Shown here one piece after another: positions 61,733 through 64,000 of a stretch of DNA of 64,000 nt (positions are counted from its first letter, which is position 1; each line of letters begins with the position of its first letter). The notes beneath the pieces are model-generated. The model was not told the DNA's origin, searched no databases, and saw only the letters and a list, made by a program, of their open reading frames with translations. Origin of the DNA: Nitrobacter sp047149785 (GTDB lineage Bacteria; Pseudomonadota; Alphaproteobacteria; Rhizobiales; Xanthobacteraceae); contig NZ_BAAGBE010000001.1 of NCBI RefSeq assembly GCF_047149785.1, forward strand, positions 2,356,001 through 2,420,000, given 5' to 3'. A program made the translations under genes and the position numbers.

Positions 61733-62713
61733 TCACAACCATTTCTTCCACTTGAAGACCATATAGGGCAGCACCGCGACGAGCACCATCATGACGAGCG
61801 CAAACGGGTAGCCGTGCGGCCAGTCCAGTTCCGGCATCATCTTGAAGTTCATGCCGTAGATCGAGGCGATCAGAGTCGGCGGCATCAAGACCACCGCCAT
61901 CACCGAAAACAGCTTGATGATGTTGTTCTGCTCGAGATTGACGACCCCGAGCATCGCGTCGAGCACGAAGGTGATCTTGTTCGACAGATAGGACGCGTGA
62001 TCGGTCAGCGACGCGACATCGCGCTGCATGGTCTTGAGTTGCGCGCGCATTTCCTTCGACCATTTGATGCTGTCGGTCTCAGTGGCGACGAAGGTGACGA
62101 GCCTGCCGATCGAGACAAGACTCTCGCGGACCTTCGAGGTGAGATCGCCCTTGCGGCCGATCGTGATCAGGATTTCGGAATAGCGCTTGGCGTGACCGGT
62201 GCGCGCGGATTCTTCCGGCTCGAAGATGTCGTGGCTGACCTGATCGACGTCGGCGCCGGCGCGCTCCAGGATGTCGGCGCAGCGGTCGATCACGGCATCG
62301 AGCAGTTCGAGCAGCACGCCCTCGCCCGTCAAGCCCTGCGGGGCGGCGCGCGCAAGCTTGTTCTCCACCAGCGTGAACGGTTTTGGCGCATCGTAGCGCA
62401 CGGTAACGAGTCGATGCTTGGACAGGATGAAGGTAACCGGGGTGATGCGCGGCGCGCCGGTCTCGCTGCCGCATATCAGGCTCGCGGTCATGTAGCGCGC
62501 GCCGTTCTCGAGATAGAGGCGGCTGGAAATCTCGATCTCCTGCATGTCCTCCCGGGTCGGCACCGCAACCCCGGCAAGCTGCTCCACGGCGCGGTCTTCG
62601 CCTGCGGTCGGCTTGTCGAGATCGATCCACACCGCATTGTCCGGCAGCGCGGCGAGATCGGCCGGACCGGTCTTCCGCAAGGCGAGGCCGGCCGGCGCGA
62701 AGATCGAGAGCAT
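61733..62713 (-). CDS. corA: CorA-family magnesium transport protein
   Basis: Pentameric inner-membrane Mg2+/Co2+ channel. The product is 326 aa from MLSIFAPAGLALRK, with GGAGGA upstream; the open frame to 62989 is rejected. The N-terminal cytoplasmic domain is followed by two C-terminal helices (about 262-283 and 303-320) with the YGMNF filter (GMN at 287-289) and the basic tail FKWKKWL. It is divergent from the L,D-transpeptidase gene. Confidence 0.95.
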   Translation of the reverse strand: MLSIFAPAGLALRKTGPADLAALPDNAVWIDLDKPTAGEDRAVEQLAGVAVPTREDMQEIEISSRLYLENGARYMTASLICGSETGAPRITPVTFILSKHRLVTVRYDAPKPFTLVENKLARAAPQGLTGEGVLLELLDAVIDRCADILERAGADVDQVSHDIFEPEESARTGHAKRYSEILITIGRKGDLTSKVRESLVSIGRLVTFVATETDSIKWSKEMRAQLKTMQRDVASLTDHASYLSNKITFVLDAMLGVVNLEQNNIIKLFSVMAVVLMPPTLIASIYGMNFKMMPELDWPHGYPFALVMMVLVAVLPYMVFKWKKWL

Positions 62714-63063
62714 GGCTCCTCCGGGGATGACGGCGTGGATTCGCGTGAACGCGGACGACGTGAAGTGCGCCAAGTCGCATCGATTTGGCAAGCCCGGCAA
62801 AGGGTCATGGTGGCGGCCCGATGCCGTCGCTCCTTTTTGTCGAAAGGAGAGACGCCAGTGCCCGTGCATGCAGTTAACGCCGCCGTGTTCCAACGGAACC
62901 GCCGAGGCTTTGCGGCAAAAATACCACATACGCGACGCCGCGTGACGACGGCACCGTCTAAGTGCTGGAATTTCGGGGAATTTCGACAATAATAAAGCGC
63001 AGAGGAATCGTGGCTGTTCGGGTGCAAACCGTCATGGTTCAACGGGGTATTCGGAAGACAAAA

Positions 63064-63741
63064 ATGTCGTCTCTTTGGGTCAAGCTTGGGATTCTGGCCG
63101 CGGGCCTGATGCTGTCAGGCTGCATGCAGGCCACGCATTACGAGGCCACCAACACCAACAATTTCAAACCGCGCGACAAGGAACTGCTGGCCAAGGTCTC
63201 CTATACGAAAACGCCGGTGGCCGCGCCGTTCCGCCGCGCGATCGTCGACTATCACCGCAAGGAAGCGCCGGGCTCGATCATGGTCGATTCCGACAACCAT
63301 TATCTCTATTACGTGCTCGACGGCGGCAAGGCGATCCGTTACGGCATCACCGTCGGCGAGGAAGCGATGGCATGGTCCGGTATCGCGAAGGTCGGCGCCA
63401 TGACCGAATGGCCCGCCTGGCACCCGACCCCGGGCGAGATCGAGCGCCTTGGCGTGCCGAAATACGTGCCCCCCGGTCCGGACAACCCGATGGGATCGCG
63501 GGCGCTGTACCTTTACGCCAACGGCAAGGACACGCTGTTCCGCATCCATGGCACCAACCAGCCGGAATATATCGGCGCCTCGATTTCATCGGGTTGCATC
63601 CGCATGACCAACGAGGACGTCATCGACCTCTACAACCGCGTCAAGCTTGGAACCGTGGTGGTTGTGCTTGAGCCGCATCACGGCGACTCACCCTACAGTC
63701 CAAAGATGGCGTTGCAGGGCGGCGGCGACAACACCTACTGA
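63064..63741 (+). CDS. L,D-transpeptidase (ErfK/YbiS/YkuD family) lipoprotein
   Basis: Forms 3-3 cross-links in peptidoglycan or links envelope proteins to it. The 225-aa product has a lipoprotein signal (ILAAGLMLSGC, Cys20). The YkuD domain shows SIMVDSDNHYLYYVLDGGKA, AWSGIAKVGAMTEWPAWHPT, the HGTN block at His162 and the catalytic SSGCIRM with Cys178. It starts at 63064; an upstream Met is possible. A terminator follows. Confidence 0.94.
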   Translation: MSSLWVKLGILAAGLMLSGCMQATHYEATNTNNFKPRDKELLAKVSYTKTPVAAPFRRAIVDYHRKEAPGSIMVDSDNHYLYYVLDGGKAIRYGITVGEEAMAWSGIAKVGAMTEWPAWHPTPGEIERLGVPKYVPPGPDNPMGSRALYLYANGKDTLFRIHGTNQPEYIGASISSGCIRMTNEDVIDLYNRVKLGTVVVVLEPHHGDSPYSPKMALQGGGDNTY

Positions 63742-63762
63742 CCGTTGTGGTATCGTGATCCG

Positions 63763-63788
63763 AAAAGCGCCGGTTCTCCGGCGCTTTT
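63763..63788 (+). terminator. Rho-independent terminator
   Basis: A perfect 11-bp stem AAAAGCGCCGG/CCGGCGCTTTT with a 4-base loop, directly after the L,D-transpeptidase gene; AT-flanked, so bidirectional. Confidence 0.92.
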
Positions 63789-63802
63789 GTTTTATGCCGC
63801 CA

Positions 63803-64000
63803 TCAATCGAGTAGCCGTCTGAGGAACGGCGGCAGGTCGATGCGCCGCTTGCGTCTGCGCTTGACAGGTTTCGCTGCCGAAAACCGCGTTGATTGCGCCG
63901 ATGGTGGTGGCGGTGGCTCTGACGAACCCCGCATCGTCTTATCTGCTGCGTCAGCGGCCGCAGACCGCTTTCGAGGCTTGGGCACCACGTCCATCGGTAA
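63803..64000 (-). CDS. C-terminal part of a basic, Pro-rich hypothetical protein (edge)
   Basis: The frame stays open through the window edge; the first ATG in view is at 63994, giving 63 aa. Arg/Lys/Pro-rich (KPRKRSAAADAADKTMRG, PPPPPSAQ, KPVKRRRKRRIDLPPFLRRL). No family is recognised. It may be the tail of a larger protein starting outside the window. Confidence 0.5.
   Translation of the reverse strand, partial: LPMDVVPKPRKRSAAADAADKTMRGSSEPPPPPSAQSTRFSAAKPVKRRRKRRIDLPPFLRRLLD

Noticed and set aside
61550..62992. 480-aa plus-strand frame opposite corA
   Set aside because: Antisense of corA, with biased composition and no signature.

Overview
The window is GC-rich alphaproteobacterial chromosome. 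Gene content and the dispersed repeat families point to the Bradyrhizobium/Rhodopseudomonas/Nitrobacter group (Nitrobacteraceae). Indicators are an Irr-type iron box at bfr, the gene order HDAC-like/xseB/dxs/tlyA/TrmA-like, an alphaproteobacterial curli set with CsgH, and palindromic intergenic repeats of the type common in these genomes. No species is claimed.

Layout. 1-3.7 kb: thiamine genes thiG (cut by the window edge), thiE, a membrane protein and thiC. 4-8.2 kb: small secreted or unknown proteins, a Fis-type regulator and an oligopeptidase B-like S9 peptidase. 8.3-9.2 kb: bfr and bfd with an ICE/Irr palindrome. 9.5-10.4 kb: two paralogous small secreted Gly/Tyr-rich proteins. 10.5-17.8 kb: lytic transglycosylase, YqhA-like protein, tam, AI-2E/PerM transporter, a BrnT/BrnA toxin-antitoxin pair and ettA.

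18-31.7 kb is an accessory surface region. It holds three peptides with double-glycine-type leaders (one of 53 aa), a Cys-rich protein translationally coupled to one of them, a 1817-aa protein with eight short repeats and three glycosyltransferase domains, methyltransferases, a GT-like protein, a lyase-like jelly-roll protein and galE. 31.7-32.7 kb carries a decayed molybdopterin-oxidoreductase-like gene.

32.8-40 kb is a curli (functional amyloid) locus: lytic transglycosylase, CsgG, CsgF, a CsgB-like subunit, CsgH, a 552-aa curlin with 19 repeats and a further 114-aa curlin-like protein. A RelE-like/XRE pair plus a third gene interrupts it. I do not see csgD or csgE. Together 18-40 kb looks like an envelope and biofilm region: secreted peptides, surface glycan and amyloid fibres.

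40.3-43.2 kb is a gene graveyard ending at tRNA-Gln. It holds an MFS fragment, an intact AhpD-like gene, and TonB, S24-repressor and D12 adenine-methylase remnants. It lies between two copies of the tRNA 3' flank, as expected of a decayed integrated element.

43.5-64 kb is core chromosome: acyl-CoA dehydrogenase, enoyl-CoA hydratase, HDAC-like deacetylase, xseB, dxs, tlyA, an RNA m5U methyltransferase, a chemoreceptor, clpS, aroC, a histidine phosphatase, an alpha/beta hydrolase, a DnaJ-like chaperone, a surface-antigen lipoprotein, pdxH, an SDR, corA and an L,D-transpeptidase. At least three dispersed repeat families recur in the gaps between genes.
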